DNA of 64,000 bases from CALREJ01 sp964533375 (GCA_964533375.1 CAZHLW010000001.1:62001-126000); one strand, 5' to 3'. Positions 17,544-25,195 are shown, counted from the stretch's first letter. Numbers and translations are program-made. Notes: generated from the letters alone by a model not told the origin.

Positions 17544-18849
17544 ATAGTCCGATGCCATGGTACACGAATCCTGCCTCCGCCACCTCCTGCGGTTCATATA
17601 CATTGCGGCCGTCAAAGAGGAGATCGCCGTCCATGTGGTCTTTTATCAGCCGCAAATCTACCCCCCGGAATTCGTCCCACTCGGTTAGCACAATCAGCGC
17701 ATCTGCATGCATCGTGGCACCTGCGGCCGTATCGGCGTAGATGGTTGCTTGGGGCATCAGGGATTTTGCCCGCTCCATGGCGACTGGATCGAACGCGGTC
17801 ACCGTGTGTCCCGCATCAACGAGTGCTCTGATGACATCAATACTCGGGGCTTCGCGCATGTCATCAGTCTTGGGTTTGAAACTCAGTCCCCAGACTGCCA
17901 CTTTCGAAGTTGCAGGGAGCAGGCTCAGCATTTTTGCAATGAACCGTTCCCGCTGATGTTGGTTGACCGCGTCGGTCGCTTCCACAATCGGCATCGGCAC
18001 GTTGTACTCTCTGCCGGTTGCCAGCAGCGCCTTCACATCTTTCGGGAAACAGCTGCCGCCGTAGCCGATTCCTGCGTGCAGGAAACGTGGGCCAATACGG
18101 CTGTCGAGCCCCATGCCAATCGCCACATCGCGGATGCTGGCGCCGGTTTTTTCGGTGAGCTCTGTAAGCATGTTAATAAAGCTGATCTTGGTTGCCAGGA
18201 AGGCATTGCTTGCGTACTTCACCATCTCCGCGCTCTCGCGCTTCATGAACACAATCGGCTTATTCGTGCGGGTGATGGGGCGATAGAGTTCGTCCATCAT
18301 GTCTCTTGCATGCGTGTCGCCATTAATACCCACTACAATTCTCTCCGGCATCATGGTATCGGGCACAGCCATTCCTTCGCGCAAAAATTCGGGATTGCTG
18401 ACAACCGGAATGCGCCACTCCACTCCGCGCTCTTTTAAAATTGCGGTGATGCGGTTTTCACACTCTTCACCTGTGCCAACAGGCACAGTCGATTTGTTCA
18501 CAAACACAATCGGATGATCCACCGTTTTTGCAATCGACTCCGCTACTGCAAACACCGCGCGCAGGTCCGCCTTGTAGCCTTCCCCCGGGGGAGTGGCCAC
18601 AGCGGAAAACACAATCTCTACATGAGGTAGTGCGAGCGTGATATCGGTTTCAAATTTCAGGCGGCCGTTTGCGAGGCCTTGCTTAATAAGTTCCTCCAGA
18701 CCGGGTTCGTAAATCGGACTCTTTCCTTCGCGGAGCATTGCCACTTTTGCGGCATCAATATCAATACCGTAGACCGTGTGTCCCAGCTCAGCAAAACACG
18801 CTGCAGACACGAGTCCCACGTAGCCGGTTCCAATAACAGCAATCGTCAT
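17542..18849 (-). CDS. ugd: UDP-glucose 6-dehydrogenase
   Basis: 435 aa, full length. TIAVIGTGYVGLVSAACFAELGH is the NAD site, GKSPIYEPGLEEL and VATPPGEGY follow. VVSNPEFLREGMAV and KISFINMLTELTEKTGA are the middle-domain blocks, and IGYGGSCFPKDVKAL carries the catalytic cysteine. The C-terminal domain has WGLSFKPKTDDMREAPS. It oxidises UDP-glucose twice with NAD to UDP-glucuronate. It is followed on the same strand by the UDP-glucuronate epimerase. A TATACT box ends 6 nt before the ATG. Confidence 0.95.
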   Translation of the reverse strand: MTIAVIGTGYVGLVSAACFAELGHTVYGIDIDAAKVAMLREGKSPIYEPGLEELIKQGLANGRLKFETDITLALPHVEIVFSAVATPPGEGYKADLRAVFAVAESIAKTVDHPIVFVNKSTVPVGTGEECENRITAILKERGVEWRIPVVSNPEFLREGMAVPDTMMPERIVVGINGDTHARDMMDELYRPITRTNKPIVFMKRESAEMVKYASNAFLATKISFINMLTELTEKTGASIRDVAIGMGLDSRIGPRFLHAGIGYGGSCFPKDVKALLATGREYNVPMPIVEATDAVNQHQRERFIAKMLSLLPATSKVAVWGLSFKPKTDDMREAPSIDVIRALVDAGHTVTAFDPVAMERAKSLMPQATIYADTAAGATMHADALIVLTEWDEFRGVDLRLIKDHMDGDLLFDGRNVYEPQEVAEAGFVYHGIGL

Positions 18850-18855
18850 GGGTGG

Positions 18856-18884
18856 AGTATACGGGAAGAGCGCTCCTCTATGAA
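18856..18884 (-). promoter_or_regulatory. Leaderless-type promoter of ugd
   Basis: Minus strand TTCATA (18879-18884), 17-nt spacer, TATACT (18856-18861), then exactly 6 nt to the ATG. Confidence 0.6.
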
Positions 18885-18948
18885 GAGCATGGTTGATGCT
18901 CGCAACGGGTGTTTTCCCGCTGCGAGCATCGTTCGTTTGTTGCCTGAC

Positions 18949-19359
18949 TTACTTGGTTTCAGTCTCAGGAGCCTCAGTTTCAGCGGCAATCTTAGGAACA
19001 ATAACCCATTCATCTGTTTCCAGGATCAGCGAGATGGAACCGAGACGTGTCACGATGGAAATCTGCGGTCCACGCTGGGTCCTGTTGTAGCAGAACCATA
19101 CGACTCGGGCGGCATGGGGGCGTTCAGATTTGCCATGTGTGGTTTCCTCTGTGTGCAATATGGTGCTTCTTGCGAAGACAATTCCAATTGCATCTGTCGA
19201 AATCTCGCTTACATGGAGCGCATCAACGGATGTTACTTTTTGTCCTGGCTTAGCCATCGCGGCTTCCAGTAACTCCTCTCTTGCCTTCAGACTTCTCATG
19301 AGAGCGGGATCGGCATCAATGCCGATACAGTGGGCGGTGACTTGCGTCGAAAATTCCAT
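18949..19359 (-). CDS. Hypothetical protein
   Basis: 136 aa, mostly soluble, with a helical segment (ALMRSLKAREELLEAAM) and several beta-strand-like stretches (AIGIVFARSTIL, RVVWFCYN, ISLILETDEWVIVP). The C-terminal tail is Glu/Thr/Pro-rich. No signal peptide and no known motif. It has its own promoter with a leader of about 40 nt, and lies 145 bp downstream of the histone gene on the same strand, separated from it by a terminator. Function unknown. Confidence 0.6.
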   Translation of the reverse strand: MEFSTQVTAHCIGIDADPALMRSLKAREELLEAAMAKPGQKVTSVDALHVSEISTDAIGIVFARSTILHTEETTHGKSERPHAARVVWFCYNRTQRGPQISIVTRLGSISLILETDEWVIVPKIAAETEAPETETK

Positions 19360-19404
19360 GACACGTGTTCCTAGAGCCTTTGAATGTGTAAACGAACGAT
19401 GTTT

Positions 19405-19434
19405 CTATCATGCTTTAAAATCAGAATATGTCAA
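19405..19434 (-). promoter_or_regulatory. Promoter of the 18949-19359 gene
   Basis: Perfect TTGACA (19429-19434, minus) with TGATAG (19405-19410) 18 nt downstream. Confidence 0.5.
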
Positions 19435-19450
19435 TAACCCTTTGGGTATG

Positions 19451-19480
19451 AAAAAAGGCCTGTTACGGCAGACCTTCTTT
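19451..19480 (-). terminator. Rho-independent terminator after the histone gene
   Basis: On the minus strand AAGGTCTG, loop CCGTAA, CAGGCCTT followed by a T run. It lies about 24 bp after the histone stop. Confidence 0.8.
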
Positions 19481-19503
19481 CAAAAATATCAGGGGGAGAA
19501 GAC

Positions 19504-19863
19504 TTACAGATCTTCGCCGCGAACGGTCTTGCGGCCGTTAGCGCCTGCGCGCTTGATGGCTTCCGTGAGGAGCCACTCAGCAAGAGCGCTGACGTGCTCT
19601 GCGAGATCGCCGGAGCTCATCATGTTCTTGCCATTGATGTACTCCTTGACCTTGCTTGCAACGATCAGAGCCATTTTGCCCGGCTGAAAAGCGAGCATAT
19701 CGGAACCGCGAACGGTCTTGCGATCGTTAGCCTGGGCAGCTTTGACGCCCATACCCAGCCACATTTCAATGTGCTTGCTGAGGTGTTCTGCGAGGTCACC
19801 GGAGGACATCATGCCCTTGCCGTTAACCAGCTCTTTGACTTTGGAAGCTACTACGTAACTCAT
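19504..19863 (-). CDS. Doublet (two-fold) bacterial histone, DUF1931/Bd0055-like
   Basis: 119 aa made of two tandem copies of one unit, residues 5-56 and 68-119, with 34 of 52 aligned positions identical. Each unit reads VASKVKExxNGKxMMSSGDL, then a long central helix, then ANGRKTVRGEDL (ANDRKTVRGSDM in copy 1). The RKTV plus following acidic residue is the loop-2/helix-3 signature of archaeal and bacterial histones, where Arg and Thr form the R-T pair beside DNA; Bdellovibrio-type bacterial histones have the same ending but a single fold. One chain can therefore form a complete pseudodimer. Copy 2 has a basic surface (AIKRAGANGRK); copy 1 is less basic. It is monocistronic with its own terminator and probably acts as a nucleoid protein. 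Confidence 0.85.
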   Translation of the reverse strand: MSYVVASKVKELVNGKGMMSSGDLAEHLSKHIEMWLGMGVKAAQANDRKTVRGSDMLAFQPGKMALIVASKVKEYINGKNMMSSGDLAEHVSALAEWLLTEAIKRAGANGRKTVRGEDL

Positions 19864-20230
19864 AGGTAAAGAGGGAAAAGAAATAATGCGGATGGGATTG
19901 TAGGCACCCTAGAGTGCAGTATGCAAGCGAGAATTTGAATTTTGCGTGGAAATACGGGTGAAACATGCAATGGACGCGCTCTGAATTTGTCGTGGGGTCA
20001 TCAATTGGACCGATGGTCTTTAGATACCACTTTTTGGCTCTATGAAGAGAAAGAAGCGATACAAAATCTCCACAGAAACAATCAGGCAAAAAACACGCCA
20101 GTTTTCGTAGTGATGTCTGTTACTTTCTGGTGTGATTCGCTGTGTTTTGGATTGATGAAACGGGGATTTTGCCAATTTTTCTATACTAAAGCGGCGCAGC
20201 CATGAACCCGAAGCGAAGCTGAGTGGTTCA
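19864..20230. other. Intergenic stretch without recognised gene
   Basis: 367 bp. A possible histone-gene promoter is seen on the minus strand: TTGCAT, 18-nt spacer, TACAAT, about 45 nt before the ATG. Short open frames on both strands (for example 19942-20205 plus) lack motifs, promoter spacing and composition of real genes. I see no structured RNA. Confidence 0.5.
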
Positions 20231-20233
20231 TGG
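20201..20233. repeat. Perfect hairpin overlapping the tRNA 3' CCA
   Basis: CCATGAACC and GGTTCATGG flank a 15-nt loop; one arm includes the encoded CCA of tRNA-Ser. It could act as a processing or termination structure for the tRNA transcript. No T run follows. Confidence 0.5.
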
Positions 20234-20321
20234 CGGAGAGGGGGAGATTCGAACTCCCGAGACCCTTTTGGGGCCTACACGATTTCGAGTCGTGCGCCTT
20301 CGACCACTCGGCCACCTCTCC
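20231..20321 (-). tRNA. tRNA-Ser (anticodon CGA), CCA encoded
   Basis: 91 nt on the minus strand. The acceptor GGAGAGG pairs with CCTCTCC, followed by discriminator G and CCA. The D arm reads GCCGAGTGGTCGAAGGC. The anticodon stem-loop CACGACTCGAAATCGTG gives anticodon CGA, reading UCG. The long variable arm (GGCCCCAAAAGGGTC) is of class II type, and the T arm is GGGAGTTCGAATCTCCC. All features fit tRNA-Ser. Confidence 0.97.
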
Positions 20322-20426
20322 TTAAAAGAAACGAAGGTGCGCAGACGATAGCCGAACCCTACCCGCGTGCCAATCGCTTCAGCTCCGCATCAATAAACAC
20401 TCCTCGGCTCCGCTCGGAGTGACATT

Positions 20427-21513
20427 TTACTTTCGAGCCAATCTCTTGAGCTCAGCATCTATAAACTGCTGGATATCACCGTCCAGAACCCCCTGCGTAT
20501 TGCTCGTCTCTACATCGGTCCGCAGGTCTTTCACCATCTGATACGGATGCAACACGTAGCTTCGAATCTGCTGTCCGAAACTTGCTGATTGCGATGCGCC
20601 TTTCAGTTCCTGTTTCTGTTCCAGTTCTTCCGCGCGCTTCTTTTCGAGCAGCTTTGCTTTCATCAGGTTCATCGCGCGTTCGCGGTTCTGGATCTGGCTG
20701 CGTTCGGTCTGGACCGCGACCACAATGCCGGTCGGCAGGTGTGTGAGGCGGATGGCGCTGTCTGTCTTGTTCACGTGCTGACCACCGGCTCCACTCGACC
20801 GGTAGGTATCGACGCGCAGTTCGTTAGGATTGATGACGATCTCATTCGTCTCGGTAATTTCCGGCAGCACTTCCACGAGTGCAAAACTTGTCTGACGCAG
20901 ACTCTTTGCATTGAAAGGGGACAGGCGAACTAAGCGGTGCGTTCCTTTTTCACATTTCAAATATCCATAGGCCGGATCGCCTTCTACATAAATTGTCACC
21001 GTCTTGATGCCCGCTTCCTGCCCGTCAGTTTTATCCACAATCGACGTTGTCCACTCCATACGTTCGCAGTACCGCAGATACATGCGCATGAGAAATCCCG
21101 CCCAGTCCTGCGCTTCGGTTCCCCCGGCTCCACCGCTGATGGTGATGTAGCAATTGTTGTGATCAAACTCGCCGGACAAATACAACATCGGTTCCAGGAC
21201 TGCCCACTGTTTCATTGCGGCATCGAACTCTGCCTGTAGTGCTGGCAGGTCTTCTACGGAACTGATCTGCGTCATCTCCACCAATCCATCCACATCACCC
21301 TTGAGCGTCGCCACCGGGTCCCACTGTTTTTTGAGCCCGCGGAGTTTTGCGAAAAGCTCGTTTGCTTTCTGTTGGTCATCCCAAATGTTGGGCGCAGTGG
21401 ACTGCGTCTCCAGTTCGGCTATCTGTTCCGGCACTTTCCGGGCCTCAAAGAGAGTCCTTTCCCATGTTCACTGCAGACTGCAGTTCCTGAAGTTTTAAGA
21501 GGAGTTCTTCCAC
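20427..21513 (-). CDS. prfB: Peptide chain release factor 2, expressed by programmed +1 frameshift
   Basis: The main frame (about 339 residues) has the RF2 hallmarks: LSPFNAKSLRQTSFA with the SPF stop-codon-reading tripeptide, and the peptidyl-hydrolysis loop SGAGGQHVNKTDSA with GGQ. The first 22 codons, from GTG at 21513 (xEELLLKLQELQSAVNMGKDSL), end at an in-frame TGA (21445-21447) within CTTTGAG. A +1 slip at CTT continues into EARKVPEQIAELETQS and the RF2 body. This is the conserved autoregulatory site: low RF2 slows termination at UGA and favours the slip. A start further upstream (GTG at 21570) is also possible. Presence of RF2 confirms UGA as a stop. Confidence 0.93.
21444..21462 (-). 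promoter_or_regulatory. Programmed +1 frameshift site of prfB
   Basis: Minus strand GGAAAGGACTCTCTTTGAG: slippery CTT followed by TGA, with a Shine-Dalgarno-like AAGGA seven nt upstream. It is a weaker internal SD than the AGGGGG of E. coli prfB, and slightly further away. Confidence 0.85.
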
Positions 21514-21573
21514 TGGAAAGGATGTAGAGAAGTAGGATTTCAGTGTAATGGTTTCTGTATCGGAATCCACAGC

Positions 21574-21612
21574 AAAACAACGGCTGCTCTTTAAGGAAGA
21601 AGCAGCCGTTGT
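21574..21612 (-). terminator. Terminator after the 21640-22149 gene
   Basis: ACAACGGCTGCT, 12-nt loop, AGCAGCCGTTGT followed by TTT on the minus strand: a perfect 12-bp stem. It separates the upstream gene from prfB. Confidence 0.85.
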
Positions 21613-21639
21613 CGTGGCAGAATTCGGAGAGCCGTCGGT

Positions 21640-22149
21640 TTAGGGTCGGCCCTTGATCATGATGATTCTTTCAATCTGCTCGGCGATGGGATCGTTGACC
21701 AATCTCCATTTTCCAATTTCCGGAATATCCAGAATGACCAATACAGTCCCCCAAGTATCTCCCCCTGCCGAGAGGAGCGACAGTGTGCCGGTTACCACTT
21801 CATTGAGTGATATTCTCCAGGCCTGTGTCTGGGTTTCCTGCTTTTCCCATACACGATTCTGGCTATCTGTGAATTTGCCGTCATCTGCCGTTTTTAGAGG
21901 CATGATCGGAAAATTCAGGACGCGGGTCTCCCGGCACGGGGCGATCAGGCAGAACTGATCGGTGATCATATATTGTGGTCGTTTCGCCGCGTCTTTTGCA
22001 GCATAAACCACAACACTCACTACTGTTCTTGCGGGTATTCCATTCAGGTCAATAAACGGTCTCCTTTTGATCTTCCCAATGCGTGGTTTCCAGGTTGTTG
22101 ATACGTCACTCGGCTTACTTGTCGACGGCATAACCATTTGACTCTCCAT
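21640..22149 (-). CDS. Hypothetical protein
   Basis: 169 aa, soluble, rich in beta-strand-like segments (RTVVSVVVYAA, YMITDQFCLIAP, TWGTVLVILDI) and ending in a basic helix (EQIERIIMIKGRP). No motif recognised. It has a TTGACA promoter and a leader of about 90 nt whose last part folds into a hairpin next to the ATG, and a strong terminator. It is a self-contained transcription unit upstream of prfB. Function unknown. Confidence 0.65.
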   Translation of the reverse strand: MESQMVMPSTSKPSDVSTTWKPRIGKIKRRPFIDLNGIPARTVVSVVVYAAKDAAKRPQYMITDQFCLIAPCRETRVLNFPIMPLKTADDGKFTDSQNRVWEKQETQTQAWRISLNEVVTGTLSLLSAGGDTWGTVLVILDIPEIGKWRLVNDPIAEQIERIIMIKGRP

Positions 22150-22153
22150 TTCC

Positions 22154-22179
22154 CCACGACACCCTCTCTCTGGTCGTGG
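22154..22179 (-). promoter_or_regulatory. Leader hairpin before the 21640-22149 start codon
   Basis: CCACGAC and GTCGTGG form a 7-bp stem around a purine-rich loop (CAGAGAGAGGGT). The base of the stem is 4 nt from the ATG, so ribosome access may depend on its folding. Confidence 0.4.
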
Positions 22180-22244
22180 CTTTGAATTGTTGCTTGAAAG
22201 AGAGGATGGATAGGGAAAAGCGCTGGTTTCAACGATCTTTGTTT

Positions 22245-22272
22245 ATTATGGCATAATCTATACATATGTCAA
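22245..22272 (-). promoter_or_regulatory. Promoter of the 21640-22149 gene
   Basis: Minus strand TTGACA (22267-22272), 16-nt spacer, CATAAT (22245-22250), leaving a leader of about 90 nt. Confidence 0.6.
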
Positions 22273-22323
22273 ATAATAGAGACATCACAAACAGGCTCTT
22301 TTCTGCTATACTGTCTAGAAAAC

Positions 22324-22926
22324 ATGCTCCAAACACCCACATCCCTACCGCTCCCTACTGAGCCCTTCCGGAAGATTCTGGAGCGCGTTGCGCTGCCACT
22401 TCTTCTTTTTGCTGCAGTGCTCTTTGTACTGCTCTTTGTGTCGTGGTTTTCCATTCTTCCGCGCTTCACGAGTTTTGCGGTAACGGATGTGCGCCTCACG
22501 CCGGTGGAGATGGATGCGTATGTATCGCACCTGAAAGCAGAGCTAACAACGCAGGAAGAGACGCGTGACGGACTCATTCTTCCTCTGCGCGAACCCGCGT
22601 ATGACATGTTGAAACATCAGAAGCGCGCAGCGATGACTGCATCGATGCTTCGTAGCACTCTGCTCGACATTGGCCGCTCTGTCAGCCAAGCGAAAGACGC
22701 TGTTGCCATCACACATCTCTCCATTGATGGATCAACCGTGCACGTGACCGGCGATGTCCGCAATGTCGGACTCCGGAGCATGACGGTGCTCGCGTCGTTT
22801 GTGGAAGCAGTCGGTGTGCTGCCGTTTGTGGACGACATCAAGCGTCCGTCGTTTGACCGCATTCAAAACGCTGATGGCTCGTCGCATTCGCCGTTTGAAA
22901 TGACCCTCACTCTCGCAACCAAATGA
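22324..22926 (+). CDS. Bitopic membrane protein, PilN-like (uncertain)
   Basis: 200 aa. Short cytoplasmic N-terminus, one strong transmembrane helix (ALPLLLFAAVLFVLLFVSWF, about residues 24-43), then an extracytoplasmic alpha/beta part with a helical stretch and IDGSTVHVTGDVRN followed by VLASFVEAV. A single N-terminal anchor plus a ferredoxin-like domain, followed by a gene of the same design with ATGA overlap, resembles the PilN-PilO pair of type IV pili. TATACT lies 11 nt before the ATG. The pilus assignment is by architecture and order only. Confidence 0.65.
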   Translation: MLQTPTSLPLPTEPFRKILERVALPLLLFAAVLFVLLFVSWFSILPRFTSFAVTDVRLTPVEMDAYVSHLKAELTTQEETRDGLILPLREPAYDMLKHQKRAAMTASMLRSTLLDIGRSVSQAKDAVAITHLSIDGSTVHVTGDVRNVGLRSMTVLASFVEAVGVLPFVDDIKRPSFDRIQNADGSSHSPFEMTLTLATK

Positions 22927-23804
22927 TCTCCCTCCCGCGTTTCCGCAGGCCGTCCCTTCGCATGCAGTATCTGCTGAGTGCCATGTTGCTTGGGCTTTCT
23001 ATCCAGCTCCTCACGCTCCACACCGATACCGTCCGTGATATGCGCGACATCGGTTTGCCTGCGGCTCTGGCACTGCCTGCCATCCAGCATCGCATGGATA
23101 TTCTGAAGGAGCAGACGGAGATGGCCGAACTCCAGACAAGCATCAGCGGGAATCCCAATGAAGAAATGCTGAAGATGTACGTTCTGCCGAATGACACTGC
23201 CCTTGAGCGCCTGCTTGCAACACTTGATGCCGTCACGCTCCAGCTGCGCCGCGAGGGGAATTTGCAGACACTGTCTGCGGTAGAAGTGGGGGAGGCAACA
23301 CCCGTTGACGTTTCCACTGATGACGGCCCCGTCACCTACACAAAAACAGCCATCAACTTTGAAGCCGATGTGACAGAGAAAGGACTGGAGTCGCTCTTCC
23401 TGTTCCAGGAATTGTCCGGGTACCTCACAGTCAGCGATGCGCTCACGCCGGAACAACAGTCGAATCTGCTGCACCTCACGGAGCAGGAGAATCCTGCTGC
23501 AGTCACGGCACTCGAAGCATTCCTTGCAACAGATCTGCTGACCTACGCAAAAGCACCGCAGCGCGTGGAAGATCAGCTCTTCAAATCGTTCTCCTCCGAC
23601 AGTTTCATGCAGACAGTCCGCGGCGTCATCCAGCAGTCCAGCCTCACACGCATTGCACCACTTCTTTCCGGTTCGGTTGGCTCAATGCTCGAAGCCCAGA
23701 AGCTCTGGCCGCTTCGCTTCCTGATGCCTGTAAAAAGCGCCATCCGCCAGACGGCAGAAGGGCAGTATCACATTGCGGTGATGTGGGAGGCTTATAGCCG
23801 GTGA
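22923..23804 (+). CDS. Bitopic membrane protein, PilO-like (uncertain)
   Basis: 293 aa. N-terminal anchor MQYLLSAMLLGLSIQLLTL, then a long helical region and beta segments (TYTKTAINFEADVTEKGLESLFLFQELSG) like the pseudopilin-type domain of PilO. The start overlaps the stop of the preceding gene in ATGA, so the two proteins are likely made in equal amounts and pair. No other pilus genes are visible nearby. Confidence 0.62.
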   Translation: MISLPRFRRPSLRMQYLLSAMLLGLSIQLLTLHTDTVRDMRDIGLPAALALPAIQHRMDILKEQTEMAELQTSISGNPNEEMLKMYVLPNDTALERLLATLDAVTLQLRREGNLQTLSAVEVGEATPVDVSTDDGPVTYTKTAINFEADVTEKGLESLFLFQELSGYLTVSDALTPEQQSNLLHLTEQENPAAVTALEAFLATDLLTYAKAPQRVEDQLFKSFSSDSFMQTVRGVIQQSSLTRIAPLLSGSVGSMLEAQKLWPLRFLMPVKSAIRQTAEGQYHIAVMWEAYSR

Positions 23805-23840
23805 TGAGTTATGGGTTATCGGTTATGGGTGATGGGATTT
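23805..23840. repeat. GGTTATGGGTTA-family words
   Basis: GATGAGTTATGGGTTATCGG and GTTATGGGTGATGGG follow the stop of the PilO-like gene. Single orientation here, without the complementary arm. Confidence 0.6.
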
Positions 23841-23868
23841 GAATGAGTGGAGATTGATGATCGCTTTC

Positions 23869-23897
23869 TTGACCGGTTTGCTGCTTTTGCGTACAGT
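23869..23897 (+). promoter_or_regulatory. Promoter of infC
   Basis: TTGACC (23869-23874), 17-nt spacer, TACAGT (23892-23897). The transcript would start near 23904, giving a leader of about 70 nt before the chosen ATG. Confidence 0.6.
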
Positions 23898-23975
23898 AAG
23901 CCCAATTTCCCCCTTGAATTTATAAGACAGCGATTTACTCATGGACGTCAGCAGAAGCTGGAGAAGCGTCCGCGC

Positions 23976-24467
23976 ATGAACGAACAGATCACATCCCCCA
24001 AGGTCATGTTGATTGGGGACGAAGGTCAAACCGAGACCATGACCATTGCCGAGGCGCTTGAACGCGCGAAGGCTCTGGAGATGGATTTGATTGAAGTATC
24101 GCCCAAGGCAGTGCCGCCGGTTGTGAAGATCGGGGATTTCGGGCATTACCTGTATCAGATCCAGAAAAAGGAGAAGAAGCAGAAGGCCAACAGCAAGCAA
24201 TCAGAAACGAAAATGCTCCGCTTTGGCTTCCGCACAGAAAAGCACGATTTGGATAGATTGGTTGACCAGGCCAAGGATTTCCTTGCAGAGCGCCACATGG
24301 TCAAATTCTCTGTACGCCTGCGTGGTCGTGAACTGACCAATAAAGACTATGCTGTGCAGAAATTGAAGGGATTGATGGTGGCATTAGCTGATGTCGCGGA
24401 GGTGGAACAAGAGGTAAAACCCCAAGGAAACCAGTTTATTGCGGTTATGCGACCAAAAGCTAAATAA
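23976..24467 (+). CDS. infC: Translation initiation factor IF-3
   Basis: 163 aa. Family blocks: RMNEQITSPKVMLIGDEG-like N-terminus, AKALEMDLIEVSPKAVPPVVKIGDFGHYLYQ in the N domain, a Lys-rich linker, then MLRFGFRTEKHDLDRLVDQA and KFSVRLRGRE in the C domain. IF-3 binds the 30S subunit and checks initiator tRNA and start codon. An upstream GTG in frame (23847) would lie before the promoter and in repeat-like DNA, so I place the start at the ATG giving MNEQIT. Followed by rpmI and rplT, the usual infC-rpmI-rplT order. Confidence 0.93.
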   Translation: MNEQITSPKVMLIGDEGQTETMTIAEALERAKALEMDLIEVSPKAVPPVVKIGDFGHYLYQIQKKEKKQKANSKQSETKMLRFGFRTEKHDLDRLVDQAKDFLAERHMVKFSVRLRGRELTNKDYAVQKLKGLMVALADVAEVEQEVKPQGNQFIAVMRPKAK

Positions 24468-24540
24468 GAAGGTCAAGGTTGAGGTTAAGTGTAAGGGGAC
24501 GCTCCCCCCAACCTAAACTGTATTCTAGACCTTATATGAG
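24468..24540. repeat. GGTCAAGGTTGAGGTTAAG-family repeat
   Basis: GGTCAAGGTTGAGGTTAAGT is followed by a G/C-rich turn (GGGGACGCTCCCCCC) and a partial complement (AACCTAAAC...GACCTTA). Related words are at 60430-60552 and, in coding sequence, near 27868-27905. Confidence 0.6.
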
Positions 24541-24553
24541 CTTAAATTTTCCT

Positions 24554-24581
24554 TTGCAATATCCTCTGTCTTCCCTATAAT
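24554..24581 (+). promoter_or_regulatory. Promoter of rpmI-rplT
   Basis: TTGCAA (24554-24559), 16-nt spacer, TATAAT (24576-24581); leader about 15 nt. It allows L35/L20 expression apart from infC. Confidence 0.65.
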
Positions 24582-24603
24582 CCCAGCCCGTCACAGGTTT
24601 TTT

Positions 24604-24798
24604 ATGCCAAAAATGAAGTCACACAGCGGCGCAAAGAAGCGAGTCCGAAAGACTGGCTCCGGCAAGATTGCCATGAAGCGCCACAGCCGCAGCCACCTGC
24701 TGCAGCAGAAGAGCAAGCGCCAGAAGCGCCTGAACCGCACTATTATGATTGGCGGAACCAATACAACTGCCCTGAAGGGTCTCCTCCCGAATCTCTAA
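24604..24798 (+). CDS. rpmI: Large ribosomal subunit protein bL35
   Basis: 64 aa with the full family pattern: MPKMKSHSGAKKRVRKTGSG, RHSRSHLLQQKSKRQKRL and a C-terminal LKGLLPNL. Highly basic, binds 23S rRNA in the large subunit. It lies between infC and rplT as usual. Confidence 0.96.
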   Translation: MPKMKSHSGAKKRVRKTGSGKIAMKRHSRSHLLQQKSKRQKRLNRTIMIGGTNTTALKGLLPNL

Positions 24799-24802
24799 CC
24801 CC

Positions 24803-24842
24803 TCCGTCACCCCTCGACTACGCTCGGGGTGACATCCTCCCA
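24803..24842. repeat. GTCACCC...GGGTGAC palindromic repeat
   Basis: GTCACCCCTCGACTACGCTC followed by GGGGTGAC: a perfect outer palindrome (GTCACCCC/GGGGTGAC). It lies between rpmI and rplT, where it might attenuate rplT. Related copies lie at 28186, 42201, 48752 and 57296. Confidence 0.75.
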
Positions 24843-24847
24843 CTACT

Positions 24848-25195
24848 ATGCGCGTTAAGCGAGGTATCGTCCGGCACCGCAGACACAAGAAGATCCGCAA
24901 GCTTGCGAAAGGCTATGAGGCTGGTCGCAGCGCGACATTTGCCAAGGCGAAGGAAGCGGTTATCAAGGCCGGTCAGCACGCGTACATGGATCGCAAGAAG
25001 AAGAAGCGCAATTTCCGCTCCCTGTGGATTATCCGCCTGAACGCAGCTGTTCGTGCAACAGGCAGCAAGTACTCTGTCTTTATTGATCAGCTCAGCAAGC
25101 AGGGTATTCAGCTGGACCGCAAAGTATTGTCTGAACTCGCTATCCGCGAGCCGGAGGCATTCCAGAAGATTGTGGAGATGGTGACTGCAAAATAA
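24848..25195 (+). CDS. rplT: Large ribosomal subunit protein bL20
   Basis: 115 aa: MRVKRGIVRHRRHKKIRKLA at the N-terminus, then ARSAT-like GRSATFAKAKEAVIKAGQHA, DRKKKKRNFRSLWIIRLNAA and the C-terminal LDRKVLSELAIREPEAFQKI. Binds 23S rRNA early in assembly; in several bacteria it represses its own operon through the infC/rpmI leader. Full length. Confidence 0.96.
   Translation: MRVKRGIVRHRRHKKIRKLAKGYEAGRSATFAKAKEAVIKAGQHAYMDRKKKKRNFRSLWIIRLNAAVRATGSKYSVFIDQLSKQGIQLDRKVLSELAIREPEAFQKIVEMVTAK

Noticed and set aside
19942..20205. 87-codon plus-strand frame upstream of tRNA-Ser
   Set aside because: No promoter at the leaderless spacing, unusual Trp/Phe/Cys content, and a competing minus-strand frame of equal quality.
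23847..23975. Longer N-terminus of infC from a GTG
   Set aside because: It begins upstream of the TTGACC/TACAGT promoter and does not resemble IF-3.
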